From Methylobacterium soli (GTDB taxonomy: Bacteria > Pseudomonadota > Alphaproteobacteria > Rhizobiales > Beijerinckiaceae): a DNA stretch of 64,000 nt. The DNA lies in the NCBI RefSeq assembly GCF_008806385.1, contig NZ_VZZK01000024.1:1-64000 (forward strand), given 5' to 3'. Of the stretch, positions 1-7,657 are shown one piece after another. A model generated the notes under the pieces. That model saw only the letters and a program-made list of their open reading frames with translations, was not told where the DNA came from and searched no databases. Numbering within the stretch: position 1 is the stretch's first letter; the number at the start of each line of letters is the position of its first letter. A program made the position numbers and the translations under genes.

Positions 1-129
1 GAACACGCCGTCCTTGGTGGCGACATCCGCTCCCTCCGCCACGGCGCTCGCCGTCGGGCCCGATGCGGGGAGCACCGAGCAGCCCGACACCGCGAGCGCG
101 GTGCAGAGGAGAAGGGGGAGAGCGCGCAT
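1..129 (-). CDS. polysaccharide export lipoprotein, N-terminal part
   Basis: Only the first 43 codons lie in the window; the gene continues off the left edge. The start codon is the ATG complementary to 127-129. The peptide begins MRALPLLLCTALAVSGCSVL, a lipoprotein signal with the lipobox VSGC. It continues with an LPASGPTASAV-like stretch. That stretch after the lipidated cysteine is typical of Wza/BexD-family outer-membrane polysaccharide export proteins. The family call rests on this short stretch and is tentative; the lipoprotein signal itself is clear. Confidence 0.5.
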   Translation of the reverse strand, partial: MRALPLLLCTALAVSGCSVLPASGPTASAVAEGADVATKDGVF

Positions 130-424
130 CCAGGGTCGCCTGTCGGTTTCTCTAGCCTGCTGCCTAGCCGAAAGGCACGTCACTGTCCGTGGCGAGGGTG
201 TCACACTGCCGAGCCACCCGCCACGCGAGCGGGCCTGTCCCCGCTGCACACATGACCATCCCCCGTGCGCGCCGCGGCGCGGGCGCGTGGACGGTGCGGG
301 CGCGTGAACGGTGCGGCGCCGGGCCCGCACCTTTGCTTCGGGCGCCGCTCCCCTAAGACCATCAGGACGCCCCGGCACGCCGGCCCCCAGCCTCCCGCGA
401 CCACCCCCGAACCCCGGATCCGCC
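130..424. other. intergenic region with a short direct repeat
   Basis: This divergent region lies between the lipoprotein gene and gluconokinase and should hold both promoters. Around 277-312 a phrase of the form GGGCGCGTG-ACGGTGCG occurs twice in direct orientation. No coding or RNA feature could be supported here. Confidence 0.4.
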
Positions 425-988
425 TTGCCCCTGCCGAACCCGGACATTCCGCCTCAAATCCTCGTGGTGATGGGGGTGTCCGGCTCCGGCAAGAGCACGG
501 TCGCGGCGCTGGTGGCCGAGCGGCTCGGCTGGATCTTCGTCGACGGGGACAGCTTCCACACCCCGGAACACATCGCCCAGATGCATGCGGGCCGCGCCCT
601 CGACGACCAGGACCGGGCGCCCTGGCTCGCCCGCATCGCGACCTGGATCGGCCAGCGCCTCGCGGCGGGCGAGCCCGGCGTCGTGGTCTGCTCCGCCCTG
701 CGGCGCGCCTATCGGGACGTGCTCACCGATGGGCGCCCGGAGGTCCGCATCGTCTATCTGGAGGGCAGCCGCGCCCTGATCGCCGGGCGCCTCGCCGCGC
801 GCCACGGCCATTTCATGCCGCTGCGGCTCCTCGACAGCCAGTTCGCGATCCTCGAACCGCCCGGGCCGGAGGAGCGCGCCGTCGCGGTCGGGATCGAGGA
901 CCCGCCCGAGCAGGTTGCCGAGACGGTGATCGCGCGGCTCGGCCTCGGCGGGACGCGGGACGGCACGGCGAGCGGGAGGGCAGGGTGA
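425..988 (+). CDS. gntK: gluconokinase
   Basis: ATP-dependent phosphorylation of D-gluconate to 6-phosphogluconate, feeding the Entner-Doudoroff and pentose phosphate routes. The P-loop GVSGSGKST follows a short beta strand, then the family signatures FVDGDSFHTPEH and CSALRRAYRDVL, and FMPLRLLDSQF near the C-terminus. Length (about 170-190 aa) fits the GntK/thermoresistant gluconokinase family. The start is uncertain. A TTG at 425 gives a short N-terminal tail; the ATG at 470 would start directly at the P-loop strand and seems too late; a GTG at 311 is also open but the added residues look non-coding. The stop codon overlaps the next gene's ATG (TGATG), so the two are probably translationally coupled. 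Confidence 0.85.
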   Translation: MPLPNPDIPPQILVVMGVSGSGKSTVAALVAERLGWIFVDGDSFHTPEHIAQMHAGRALDDQDRAPWLARIATWIGQRLAAGEPGVVVCSALRRAYRDVLTDGRPEVRIVYLEGSRALIAGRLAARHGHFMPLRLLDSQFAILEPPGPEERAVAVGIEDPPEQVAETVIARLGLGGTRDGTASGRAG

Positions 989-1824
989 TGCGGCGGACGG
1001 ACCAGGATGGCGGCGAGGGGGAGCGACCCGACATCGCCCTCGTGATCTCGGATGTCGACGGCACCCTCGTCACCACCGACAAGGCGGTGACGCCGGCGGC
1101 CGCGGCGGCGATCCGGCGCCTCGACGAGGCCGGGATCGCCTTCACGGTGGCGTCGAGCCGGCCGCCGATCGGCCTTGCGGGCCTCGTGGACAGGCTCGGC
1201 CTGCGCCTGCCGATGGGCGCCTTCAACGGGGCCACGGTGGTAGGGCCCGATCTCGCGACCCTGAGCGAGACCTTGATTCCCGAGGCGACGGCGCGCGAGG
1301 CGGCCGCCCGCCTCCAGGCCGCGGGGCTCGACCTCTGGGTGTTCGCGCGGGGCCGATGGTGGCTGCGCGACGGGCAGGCGCCCTACACGGATGTGGAGCG
1401 GCGCACGCTCCAGGCGGAGCCCGCCCTCACGGCCGATTTCGGCCCGCTCCTCGGCTCCGCCTCGAAACTCGTCGGCGTCAGCCCGGATTTCGCGCATCTC
1501 GCCGCCTGCGAGGCCAGGCTCGCGCAGGCCCTCGGGCCCCGCGCGGCGGTCCACCGCTCCCAGGCCTATTATCTCGACGTGACGCCGCCCGGCCTCGACA
1601 AGGGCAGCTTCGTCACCTGGATGAGCCGCCATCTCGACATCCCGGAGCACCGGATCGCCACCTTCGGGGATGCCGGCAACGACGTCGCCATGTTCGCCCG
1701 CGGCGGGCTGGGGGTGGCGATGGGCAATGCCGATTCCGCCGTCCAGGCGAAGGCCAGCCGCGTGACGGCGAGCAACGATGCCGACGGGTTCGCCGAAGGA
1801 GTCGCGCGCTTCATCCTGCCGTGA
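988..1824 (+). CDS. HAD-family (Cof-type, IIB) phosphatase
   Basis: A 278-residue haloacid-dehalogenase superfamily hydrolase of the Cof/YbiV type, which usually dephosphorylates sugar phosphates or phosphorylated cofactors. Motif I is the nucleophile region ISDVDGTLVTTDK. The motif II serine lies in VASSRPP, and the motif III/IV region reads KGSFVTWM followed by FGDAGNDVAMF. The C2-type cap lies between motifs II and III. The start ATG overlaps the gluconokinase stop, which suggests a shared transcript and perhaps a role in sugar-phosphate balance. The substrate cannot be read from the sequence. Confidence 0.85.
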   Translation: MRRTDQDGGEGERPDIALVISDVDGTLVTTDKAVTPAAAAAIRRLDEAGIAFTVASSRPPIGLAGLVDRLGLRLPMGAFNGATVVGPDLATLSETLIPEATAREAAARLQAAGLDLWVFARGRWWLRDGQAPYTDVERRTLQAEPALTADFGPLLGSASKLVGVSPDFAHLAACEARLAQALGPRAAVHRSQAYYLDVTPPGLDKGSFVTWMSRHLDIPEHRIATFGDAGNDVAMFARGGLGVAMGNADSAVQAKASRVTASNDADGFAEGVARFILP

Positions 1825-2010
1825 GGTCCGGCGCGCCTCGCCAACTCGGTGAGGTCGCGCCCGGCTGCCGCAACGCGGGAGGTGCTGTGGCGCACATGGC
1901 ACAGGCGCCGCCGAATCCCGGAGCCGCCCACAAGCTTGGGCGCCACAGCCCCTTTCCGGCCTCAATTCGCCTCGACCTAGGCAGTCCAGAAGAACAACCG
2001 GGTCTCGCGA

Positions 2011-3054
2011 ATGAACCAGCGCCTCCTGCTCCTCGCCGCTGCCCTGGCGGCCGTGCCGGTTCCGGTGCTCGCGCAGGCGGCCCGCGACAACATCGACGCG
2101 CTGATCGAGGAGCAGGCCCGGGCGAACGGCGTCCCGGCGGCCTTCGTGCACCAGGTCGTCAAGCGCGAGAGCAACTACAATCCGAACGCGAAGGGCGGCA
2201 GCGCCCTCGGGCTGATGCAGATCAAGCACGCCACCGCGCGCGGGCTCGGCTACAAGGGCGAGGCGAGCGGCCTCTACGATCCGAAGACCAATCTGCGCTA
2301 CGGAATCGCCTATCTGGCGGGCGCCTACCGCACCGCCAAGGGCGACCTCGCCCGGGCCTATCACTATTACAACCGCGGCTATTATTACGCCGCCAAGCGC
2401 CAGGGCATCACCACCGACGTGGCCGAGGCCGCAGCGCCCGCCGCCTCCTCGGCGAGCAGCTTCGCCAGCGTCTTCGCCCTGCGCCCGAGCCAGGATCCGA
2501 ACCTCGCCGCGGCCAGCACCGCGCTCGCCTACGCCCCCACCGCCGCCCCGACCGAGGTGGTCGAGGTGCCGCTGCCGCCGCGCCGCCCCGCCGCCTTCGC
2601 GGGCCAGACCCAGGTCGCGGCCCTCGCGCCCGCCCTCGCCGGCGTCTCCCTCACCTCCGAGACGGCCCCGCAGGCCGCGGCCGCGATCGCCGCGAGCGAG
2701 ACCGTGGAGGTGCCCCTGCCGCCGCGCCGTCCCGCCGCCTTCGCGGCCCTCCAGGCGGCGACGCCGGCCCTCGTGCCGGCCCCCGCCCAGGCCGCGCCGG
2801 CCGCGACCGTCGACCTCGCCTCCGTGTCCTTGACGCCCGTGAGCCAGAATCCTGCGGCCCAGGGTGCTTCGGCTCAGGGTGCTTCGGCGCAAGGATCCGC
2901 GAGCCAGATCGTGGCCAGCGCCGACGCGGTGGCGGTGCCGCTGCCGCCGCGCCGCCCCTCGGCCGAGCGTCTCGCCGCGATCATCCGCCCCGCGGCCCCG
3001 AAGCCGGCCGCCGCGCCGGTGCTCGAAGCCTCGGCGCTGCCGCCCACGCGCTGA
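2011..3054 (+). CDS. lytic transglycosylase with proline-rich C-terminal repeats
   Basis: A 347-residue exported peptidoglycan-cleaving enzyme. Residues 1-22 form a Sec signal peptide (LLLLAAALAAVPVPVLAQ). Residues about 28-130 are an SLT/goose-lysozyme-like domain with the catalytic glutamate in VKRESNYNP (E53), then GLMQI and a YNRGYYY stretch. The remaining 200 residues are Ala/Pro-rich and contain the phrase VPLPPRRP three times (near residues 187, 235 and 310), plus a short GASAQ repeat. The same proline-arginine motif ends a second SLT protein in this window (27210-28283). It is preceded by 186 non-coding bases and followed by a strong hairpin, so it is probably monocistronic. Confidence 0.88.
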   Translation: MNQRLLLLAAALAAVPVPVLAQAARDNIDALIEEQARANGVPAAFVHQVVKRESNYNPNAKGGSALGLMQIKHATARGLGYKGEASGLYDPKTNLRYGIAYLAGAYRTAKGDLARAYHYYNRGYYYAAKRQGITTDVAEAAAPAASSASSFASVFALRPSQDPNLAAASTALAYAPTAAPTEVVEVPLPPRRPAAFAGQTQVAALAPALAGVSLTSETAPQAAAAIAASETVEVPLPPRRPAAFAALQAATPALVPAPAQAAPAATVDLASVSLTPVSQNPAAQGASAQGASAQGSASQIVASADAVAVPLPPRRPSAERLAAIIRPAAPKPAAAPVLEASALPPTR

Positions 3055-3060
3055 GCAGCG

Positions 3061-3081
3061 GCGCCCGGGAATCCCGGGCGC
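3061..3081 (+). terminator. hairpin after the lytic transglycosylase
   Basis: A perfect 10-bp inverted repeat (arms 3061-3070 and 3072-3081, GCGCCCGGGA / TCCCGGGCGC) begins six bases after the stop codon. There is no T-tract, so it may mark a transcript end protected by a hairpin instead of a classical intrinsic terminator. Confidence 0.5.
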
Positions 3082-3401
3082 GTCCGGACCCGGCGCGGAC
3101 ATCCGATCCGCGTCCCGTGCAGGTCTGGGCATCGTACCCGTCTTGAAGGGCACGGCTTGCGCTAACACATGCAACGACGGCATACGCCTTGCGTTCAATC
3201 ACGCAGAGCCTTGCGCGTGAACATTCGCATGTCATCGGATCGTCCGGATCCGGGAAATACAATTCCACACCGCAAGGCCCCGCAGGTTCTCATCCACAGG
3301 CGTTGGCATCATCCTGCCGCTTGATCGTCGCGTGGAGACGAACCCGCAAGCCTCTTGTATGAACACTCGCGCGGGGCCTCTGCCGCGAGCGAGAGATTGG
3401 G
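3082..3401. other. gene-free region upstream of the XRE/shikimate-kinase regulator
   Basis: This 320-base stretch is less G+C-rich than its surroundings between about 3140 and 3320 and most likely carries the promoter and operator of the downstream regulator. No convincing small open reading frame, RNA fold or classical promoter was found. Confidence 0.4.
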
Positions 3402-4307
3402 ATGACGGGCGACGCCATGGCCGGCGCGGTGGAACAAGAAGCGACCTTCCTCACGGATCTCGGACGCCGGGTGCGCCATGCGCGCACGGTGCGGGGGCTC
3501 TCGCGCAAGCTCCTGTCCCAAACCTCCGGCTTGTCCGAGCGCTACATCGCGCAGCTCGAGGGCGGGCAGGGCAATGTCTCGATCATCCTGCTGCGCCGGG
3601 TCGCCAACGCCATGGGCGTGCGCCTCGACGACCTGATCGCCGGCAACGACGTCACGCCCGACTGGCAGGTGATGCGCGACCTCGTGGCCCAGGCGGCGCC
3701 CGAGCAGATCGCGGCCGCCAAGGCGCTCCTCGCCGGTGGCGCGCTGGGGGCCGGCAACGCGCCCAAGCCCCGCGTCGCGGTGGTGGGCCTGCGGGGCGCC
3801 GGCAAGTCGACCCTCGGGCGGATGGTGGCGGAGCGCCTCGGCTGGACCTTCGTGGAGCTCAACGCCGAGATCGAGCGCGAGAACGCGCTCTCGGTCAAGG
3901 AGATCTTCGCGATCTACGGCCAGGAGGGCTACCGGCGGCTGGAACAAGCGGCCCTGCGCCGCCTCACCGAGCATCCGGGCCCGCTGATCCTCGCCACCAG
4001 CGGCGGCATCGTGGCCGAGCCCCTGACCTACGACCTGCTGCTGCAGGCCTTCTTCACGGTCTGGCTCAAGGCGCGGCCGGAGGAGCACATGCAGCGGGTG
4101 CGCAACCAGGACAACCTCGTGCGCACCGGCGACCACGCCACCGCCATGCAGGAATTGCGGGCCGTGCTGGCGAGCCGCGAGCCCCTCTACGCCCGCGCCT
4201 CGGCGGTGGTGGACACCTCCGACGTGCCCGTCGAGACCATGGTGGACCGCCTCGCCGCCGTGATCGAATCGCGGTTCGGCGCGCTCGCCGAGCGCCGCAG
4301 CGCCTGA
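3402..4307 (+). CDS. XRE-type regulator fused to a shikimate-kinase-like domain (BoxR/BzdR family)
   Basis: A 301-residue two-domain protein. Residues about 18-78 are an XRE/Cro helix-turn-helix (RRVRHARTVRGLSRKLL, then SGLSERYIAQLEGGQ). After a linker, residues about 122-290 form a shikimate-kinase-like P-loop domain with the Walker A motif GLRGAGKST. This architecture is that of BzdR and BoxR, which repress or activate benzoate degradation genes; the kinase-like domain senses benzoyl-CoA. No box or bzd catabolic gene lies in the window, so the target is unknown here. The start ATG at 3402 gives a 17-residue N-tail (MTGDAMAGAVEQ); a downstream ATG is possible. Confidence 0.88.
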   Translation: MTGDAMAGAVEQEATFLTDLGRRVRHARTVRGLSRKLLSQTSGLSERYIAQLEGGQGNVSIILLRRVANAMGVRLDDLIAGNDVTPDWQVMRDLVAQAAPEQIAAAKALLAGGALGAGNAPKPRVAVVGLRGAGKSTLGRMVAERLGWTFVELNAEIERENALSVKEIFAIYGQEGYRRLEQAALRRLTEHPGPLILATSGGIVAEPLTYDLLLQAFFTVWLKARPEEHMQRVRNQDNLVRTGDHATAMQELRAVLASREPLYARASAVVDTSDVPVETMVDRLAAVIESRFGALAERRSA

Positions 4308-4529
4308 CGGACCGCCCGCGCATCACGATCCGGCCGGGCTGTCACGGCGCGGCCGGCGGCCAGCAGGCGGGGGGCCTTGATCGGGCCCGGGCCGAACCCC
4401 ACGGTTATTCGGATGGCGGCATGCCCGGCGGCAACCTCGCGCCCGGGCCCCCGGGCGGAGCAGATTTTGTCGTCGGCCGCTGCTTTTTCGCGCTAGAACA
4501 CGTCCGACCCGGACCCCGAGGAGGAGCCT

Positions 4530-5402
4530 ATGTCCGCCAGTCCGTTTCTCAGCCCCGTCCAGGGCCAGGACGCGAATGCGGATTCCCGCGTCGGCATCTT
4601 CGATCCGGTCTGGTCGCGCCTGCGCCAGGAGGGCGAGACGGTCCTGCGCGAGGAGCCGCAGCTCGCCTCCTTCATCGTCGCCACGATCCTGAACCACCCG
4701 ACCCTCGAGCGCGCGGTGGCGCACCGGGTCGCGGCCCGGCTCGGGCATCCCTCCCTGCCGGCCGAGCTCGTGGCGCACGGCTTCCACGAGGCGCTGGAGG
4801 ACGATCCCCGGATCGGCGACGCCTTCCGGGCCGACATCGTGGCGGTGATGGACCGCGACCCCGCGACCTCCCGGGCGATCGAGCCGGTGCTCTACTTCAA
4901 GGGCTTCCACGCCATCCAGGCGCATCGCCTCGCCCATTGGTTCTGGGCCCAGGGGCGGCGCGACCTCGCCCTCTACCTGCAGAGCCGCTCCTCCGAAGTC
5001 TTCCAGTGCGACATCCACCCCGCCGCCCGGATCGGACGCGGGATCTTCCTCGACCACGCCACCGGCCTCGTGGTCGGCTCCACCGCGGTGATCGAGGACG
5101 ACGTCTCGATCCTGCACGCCGTCACCCTCGGGGGCACCGGCAAGCAGGGCAGCGACCGACACCCGAAGATCCGCCGCGGCGTGATGATCGGGGCCGGCGC
5201 CAAGATCCTCGGCAACATCGAGGTCGGGGCCTGCGCCCGGGTCGCGGCGGGCTCGGTGGTGCTGCGCCCGGTGCCGCCGAACACCACGGTCGTGGGCGTG
5301 CCGGCCCGCGTCGTCGGCACCGCCGGCTGCGCCGAGCCCGCCCGCGCCATGGACCAGCTCGTCAGCCTCGACCCGTTCATCCACATCGCCGAGGGGATCT
5401 GA
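4530..5402 (+). CDS. cysE: serine O-acetyltransferase
   Basis: Acetylates L-serine with acetyl-CoA, the committing step of cysteine synthesis. The N-terminal half is the all-helical SATase domain (DPVWSRLRQEGE onward). The C-terminal half is a left-handed beta helix of hexapeptide repeats with IHPAARIGRGIFLDHATG and the catalytic DHATG histidine. The family signature GGTGKQGSDRHPKI follows. Length (290 aa) is normal. A purine-rich GAGGAGCC lies just before the ATG. It is followed at 144 bases by DUF3126 on the same strand. Confidence 0.95.
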   Translation: MSASPFLSPVQGQDANADSRVGIFDPVWSRLRQEGETVLREEPQLASFIVATILNHPTLERAVAHRVAARLGHPSLPAELVAHGFHEALEDDPRIGDAFRADIVAVMDRDPATSRAIEPVLYFKGFHAIQAHRLAHWFWAQGRRDLALYLQSRSSEVFQCDIHPAARIGRGIFLDHATGLVVGSTAVIEDDVSILHAVTLGGTGKQGSDRHPKIRRGVMIGAGAKILGNIEVGACARVAAGSVVLRPVPPNTTVVGVPARVVGTAGCAEPARAMDQLVSLDPFIHIAEGI

Positions 5403-5545
5403 GGCGCCACGGCCGCGCTTGCTCCCCTGCGAGCGACGTGGCAAGCCCTGCCGCGACAGGCGGGCGAGGGTCGTCCGGCCGGCACGCCGAGGCCGTGTCC
5501 GGCCCCGGCCCTTGTCCGTTTCAACAGCGCGAGAGGCGAGACAGC

Positions 5546-5758
5546 GTGAACAAGACCGATATCACGAAGGTGCAGGACTACCTTCGCCGCACCTTCGCGA
5601 ATGCCAGCATCCGCATCGTCCCCCGCCCCAAGAAGGACGATTCGGCTGAGGTCTATATCGGCGAGGAGTTCCTCGGCGTCGTCTCGGTCGACGACGAGGA
5701 CGGGGACCGCTCGTTCCAGTTCAACATGGCGATCCTCGACACCGACCTCGAGGATTGA
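5546..5758 (+). CDS. DUF3126 family protein
   Basis: A 70-residue acidic protein starting at GTG 5546 (VNKTDITKVQDYLRRTFAN) behind the purine-rich GAGAGGCGAG. It matches the alphaproteobacterial DUF3126 family over its full length, including RIVPRPKKDDSAEVYIGEEF and the closing acidic ILDTDLED. Function is unknown. Its place downstream of cysE is often seen in related genomes, to my knowledge, but no role in cysteine synthesis has been shown. Confidence 0.85.
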   Translation: MNKTDITKVQDYLRRTFANASIRIVPRPKKDDSAEVYIGEEFLGVVSVDDEDGDRSFQFNMAILDTDLED

Positions 5759-5789
5759 GGCGGGCCCCGGGCCCGGATGCGCTGTGCAC

Positions 5790-5807
5790 GGGGTTAACCC
5801 TAACCCC
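5790..5807 (+). terminator. hairpin downstream of the DUF3126 gene
   Basis: A perfect 7-bp stem (GGGGTTA 5790-5796, TAACCCC 5801-5807) with loop ACCC lies 31 bases after the DUF3126 stop codon. No T-tract follows. It could serve as a transcript end or be part of the upstream region of the next gene. Confidence 0.35.
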
Positions 5808-5816
5808 GGCCGGCGC

Positions 5817-5831
5817 TTAACGTTTCGTCAA
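5817..5831 (+). promoter_or_regulatory. near-consensus CtrA box
   Basis: TTAA-N7-TCAA, one base from the CtrA consensus TTAA-N7-TTAA, centred about 58 bases upstream of the small membrane protein gene at 5882. The base composition is unusually low in G+C for this genome, which strengthens the case for a regulatory site. Confidence 0.35.
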
Positions 5832-5881
5832 CCCTGGGGCAGAGTGCCTTCATCGTTCGTTAACGGTGGAGTGCGCGCGTC

Positions 5882-6211
5882 ATGGCCCTCAGCCCCCAGG
5901 CCCTCGATTCGATCCAGACCCTGCTGGTCGGCCTCGCCCTCGCGGGGCTCCTGGCCAGCGCCTTCGAGCTCTTCACCGAGCGGCGGGCGAGCTTCAGCCT
6001 GCTGGAGGGCGGCGGCGTCGTGGCGGTGGCGGCCCTGCCGGTGCTGGCCTTCTCGGCCCCCTTCATCATCCTGCGCAACACCGTGCGGGGCCGGCGCATC
6101 GAGGGCCGCCCGATCCCCTTCGTGATGCTGGCCACCATCATCGCCTGCGGCTGGGGCCTGCTCTCGGGCCGCGTCGCCCTCGACCTCGCGGCGCTCCTCG
6201 TCGGCGCCTGA
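5882..6211 (+). CDS. conserved small inner-membrane protein
   Basis: A 109-residue protein with three or four hydrophobic segments: about residues 11-30 (TLLVGLALAGLLASAFELF), 42-66, 80-98 and the C-terminus. A conserved-looking polar patch ILRNTVRGRRIEGRP lies between segments. I recognise it as a type of uncharacterised alphaproteobacterial membrane protein (possibly DUF6949) but cannot give a function. It stands alone, convergent with the transglutaminase gene that ends 38 bases downstream. Confidence 0.7.
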   Translation: MALSPQALDSIQTLLVGLALAGLLASAFELFTERRASFSLLEGGGVVAVAALPVLAFSAPFIILRNTVRGRRIEGRPIPFVMLATIIACGWGLLSGRVALDLAALLVGA

Positions 6212-6249
6212 CGGCGGCCGCCTCCCCGGAGGGACAGGGCAGGGCGCGC

Positions 6250-6942
6250 CTACCGGTTCGCCGTCGTCACCGGCGAGGTGCCGCCGTCGAGGGAGACCCA
6301 GCTCTTGCCGTCCTGGCCCTCGCGCTTGACGTAGGCGTAGCCGGTGTTGCGCCAGGACATGATCGTGTTGGTCTTGTTGTCGAGGATGAAGTCGCCCTTG
6401 TCGGTGCGCACCATCAGGACGGCGTGGCCCTCCCCGATATCGTCGATCACCACGGTCATCCGCAGGGCCCGCCGGGGCAGGCCGCGCTCCACCAGCATCC
6501 GCCGCTTGAGCAGCTGGTAATCCTCGCAATCGCCGAAGCCGTCATCGGGATAATCCCAGCGGTCGACCACGCCCCAATGGGCCTGGTCGGTGATCGGCTT
6601 GATCCGGGCGTTCACGCGCCGATTCACGCTCGTCAGCGTCCGCCACAGGGCGGCATTCAGGGGAATGAAGGCGGGCTCGGCGAGGTCGACCGTGCACTCG
6701 GCCGGCATCCGGGCGCAGAAATCGTTCCAGGCGGCGACGGGCCTGGCGGAGGGGCCGGTCTCGACGGAAGTGCCGTCCTCCGGCAGGGTCGGGCCCGTGC
6801 GCGCCTGGGTGGCCGCTCCCCCGAGCATCAGGATGGTGCCGACGAGCCCGAAGGCCGCCGCGCGGCCGACCCGCCTGGCGAAGGTCCGGGCGAGGGTGCC
6901 CGCGTCGTCCCCGCGCGCCACCTGGAGAACCGCGTGCCGCAT
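6250..6942 (-). CDS. transglutaminase-like cysteine peptidase (BTLCP)
   Basis: A 230-residue exported protein of the bacterial transglutaminase-like cysteine proteinase family. A hydrophobic signal-like segment lies near residues 28-47 (AAAFGLVGTILMLGGAATQA). The catalytic triad is visible as Cys in GFGDCEDYQ, His in GEGHAVLMV, and the following acidic/amide residue in FILDNKT. Family relatives are periplasmic and often encoded beside secretion or adhesion genes (for example LapG), but no lap genes are seen here. A paralogue lies at 7658-8293. A perfect CtrA-type box lies 70 bases upstream of the start. Confidence 0.85.
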   Translation of the reverse strand: MRHAVLQVARGDDAGTLARTFARRVGRAAAFGLVGTILMLGGAATQARTGPTLPEDGTSVETGPSARPVAAWNDFCARMPAECTVDLAEPAFIPLNAALWRTLTSVNRRVNARIKPITDQAHWGVVDRWDYPDDGFGDCEDYQLLKRRMLVERGLPRRALRMTVVIDDIGEGHAVLMVRTDKGDFILDNKTNTIMSWRNTGYAYVKREGQDGKSWVSLDGGTSPVTTANR

Positions 6943-7012
6943 GCCCGACGCTCCGCCGATCGATGATCAGGCGGCAAAGCTCGCACGACCCGGGGCGGCG
7001 CTCAATCGAAAA

Positions 7013-7027
7013 TTAAACAGGAGTTAA
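7013..7027 (-). promoter_or_regulatory. perfect CtrA-type box
   Basis: TTAA-acaggag-TTAA matches the CtrA full-site consensus TTAA-N7-TTAA exactly. It lies 71-85 bases upstream of the transglutaminase-like gene starting at 6942 on the minus strand. In a genome this rich in G+C such a sequence is rare by chance, so cell-cycle or motility control of that gene is a fair inference. Confidence 0.5.
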
Positions 7028-7241
7028 CGCGGGCAGGCAGGCTTGGTTCCAAATCAGGACGGTGATGCAAGCCCGCATCGCATCCGGGGCGCCGCCAGGG
7101 ACATGGCTGCCCGGCAGAGCCGGTTTCTTGATTCTGCCCAGATTGCGCCGTTGAGTGAACCTGCTACCGAACGATACACGATTGGTGCCAGAGCCGGGAC
7201 CGGTTCGGCGTTCGTGCGGTCAGGAGCAGTGAGCGAGGCCC

Positions 7242-7649
7242 ATGATGTGGGACGCCAGGCGGGACGCGGATCGGCAATCGAGCGAGGACGGGGTCCCGGA
7301 CGGCTCCCTGTCGGACGGCGTCCTGTCCGAAGCGCCCGCATCCGCCTCCGCCCGGCCGGCGGCCGCGGCGCCGGGCCTCCTGCGCCTGATCCGCGCCCTC
7401 GCGGAGGATGACAGGGTCGGCGCGATCGGGCTCGCCGAACACGCGGTGGAGCGCCACGTCACGGCATTCTCCAAGGCGGATCAGGCCATCGCCCTCGACG
7501 TCCTGCTCCGGGACCTCGCCTGCCTGCAGGGCTTCGCCCCCCATCTCAAGGGCTTCATCAGCCGGGTCGAGGGCCATATCGACCGCCTGCACCGGGGCCT
7601 GGCCCGCGGGCGCCGGGAGCATCGCGAGAGCCGGGCCGCGACGCCTTAG
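7242..7649 (+). CDS. hypothetical protein between two transglutaminase-like peptidases
   Basis: A 135-residue soluble protein that I do not recognise. The first 45 residues are low-complexity and Ser/Ala/Pro-rich; residues about 46-125 form a helical region (LLRLIRALAEDDRVGAIGLA, then DQAIALDVLLRDLACLQG). The ATG pair at 7242/7245 is preceded by GGAGCAGTGAG. It is convergent with the second peptidase gene and ends nine bases before it. The tight arrangement and the amphipathic helices argue for a real gene; no function can be given. Confidence 0.55.
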   Translation: MMWDARRDADRQSSEDGVPDGSLSDGVLSEAPASASARPAAAAPGLLRLIRALAEDDRVGAIGLAEHAVERHVTAFSKADQAIALDVLLRDLACLQGFAPHLKGFISRVEGHIDRLHRGLARGRREHRESRAATP

Positions 7650-7657
7650 GCCTCCGA

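Noticed and set aside
265..987. Long plus-strand frame running into the HAD phosphatase gene
   Set aside because: It overlaps gluconokinase in another frame and its translation is Arg/Pro/Gly noise. The HAD protein starts at ATG 988.
754..3198. Long minus-strand frame of 814 codons
   Set aside because: It is antisense to three well-supported genes and reads as Arg/Gly/Ala low-complexity, typical of shadow frames at very high G+C.
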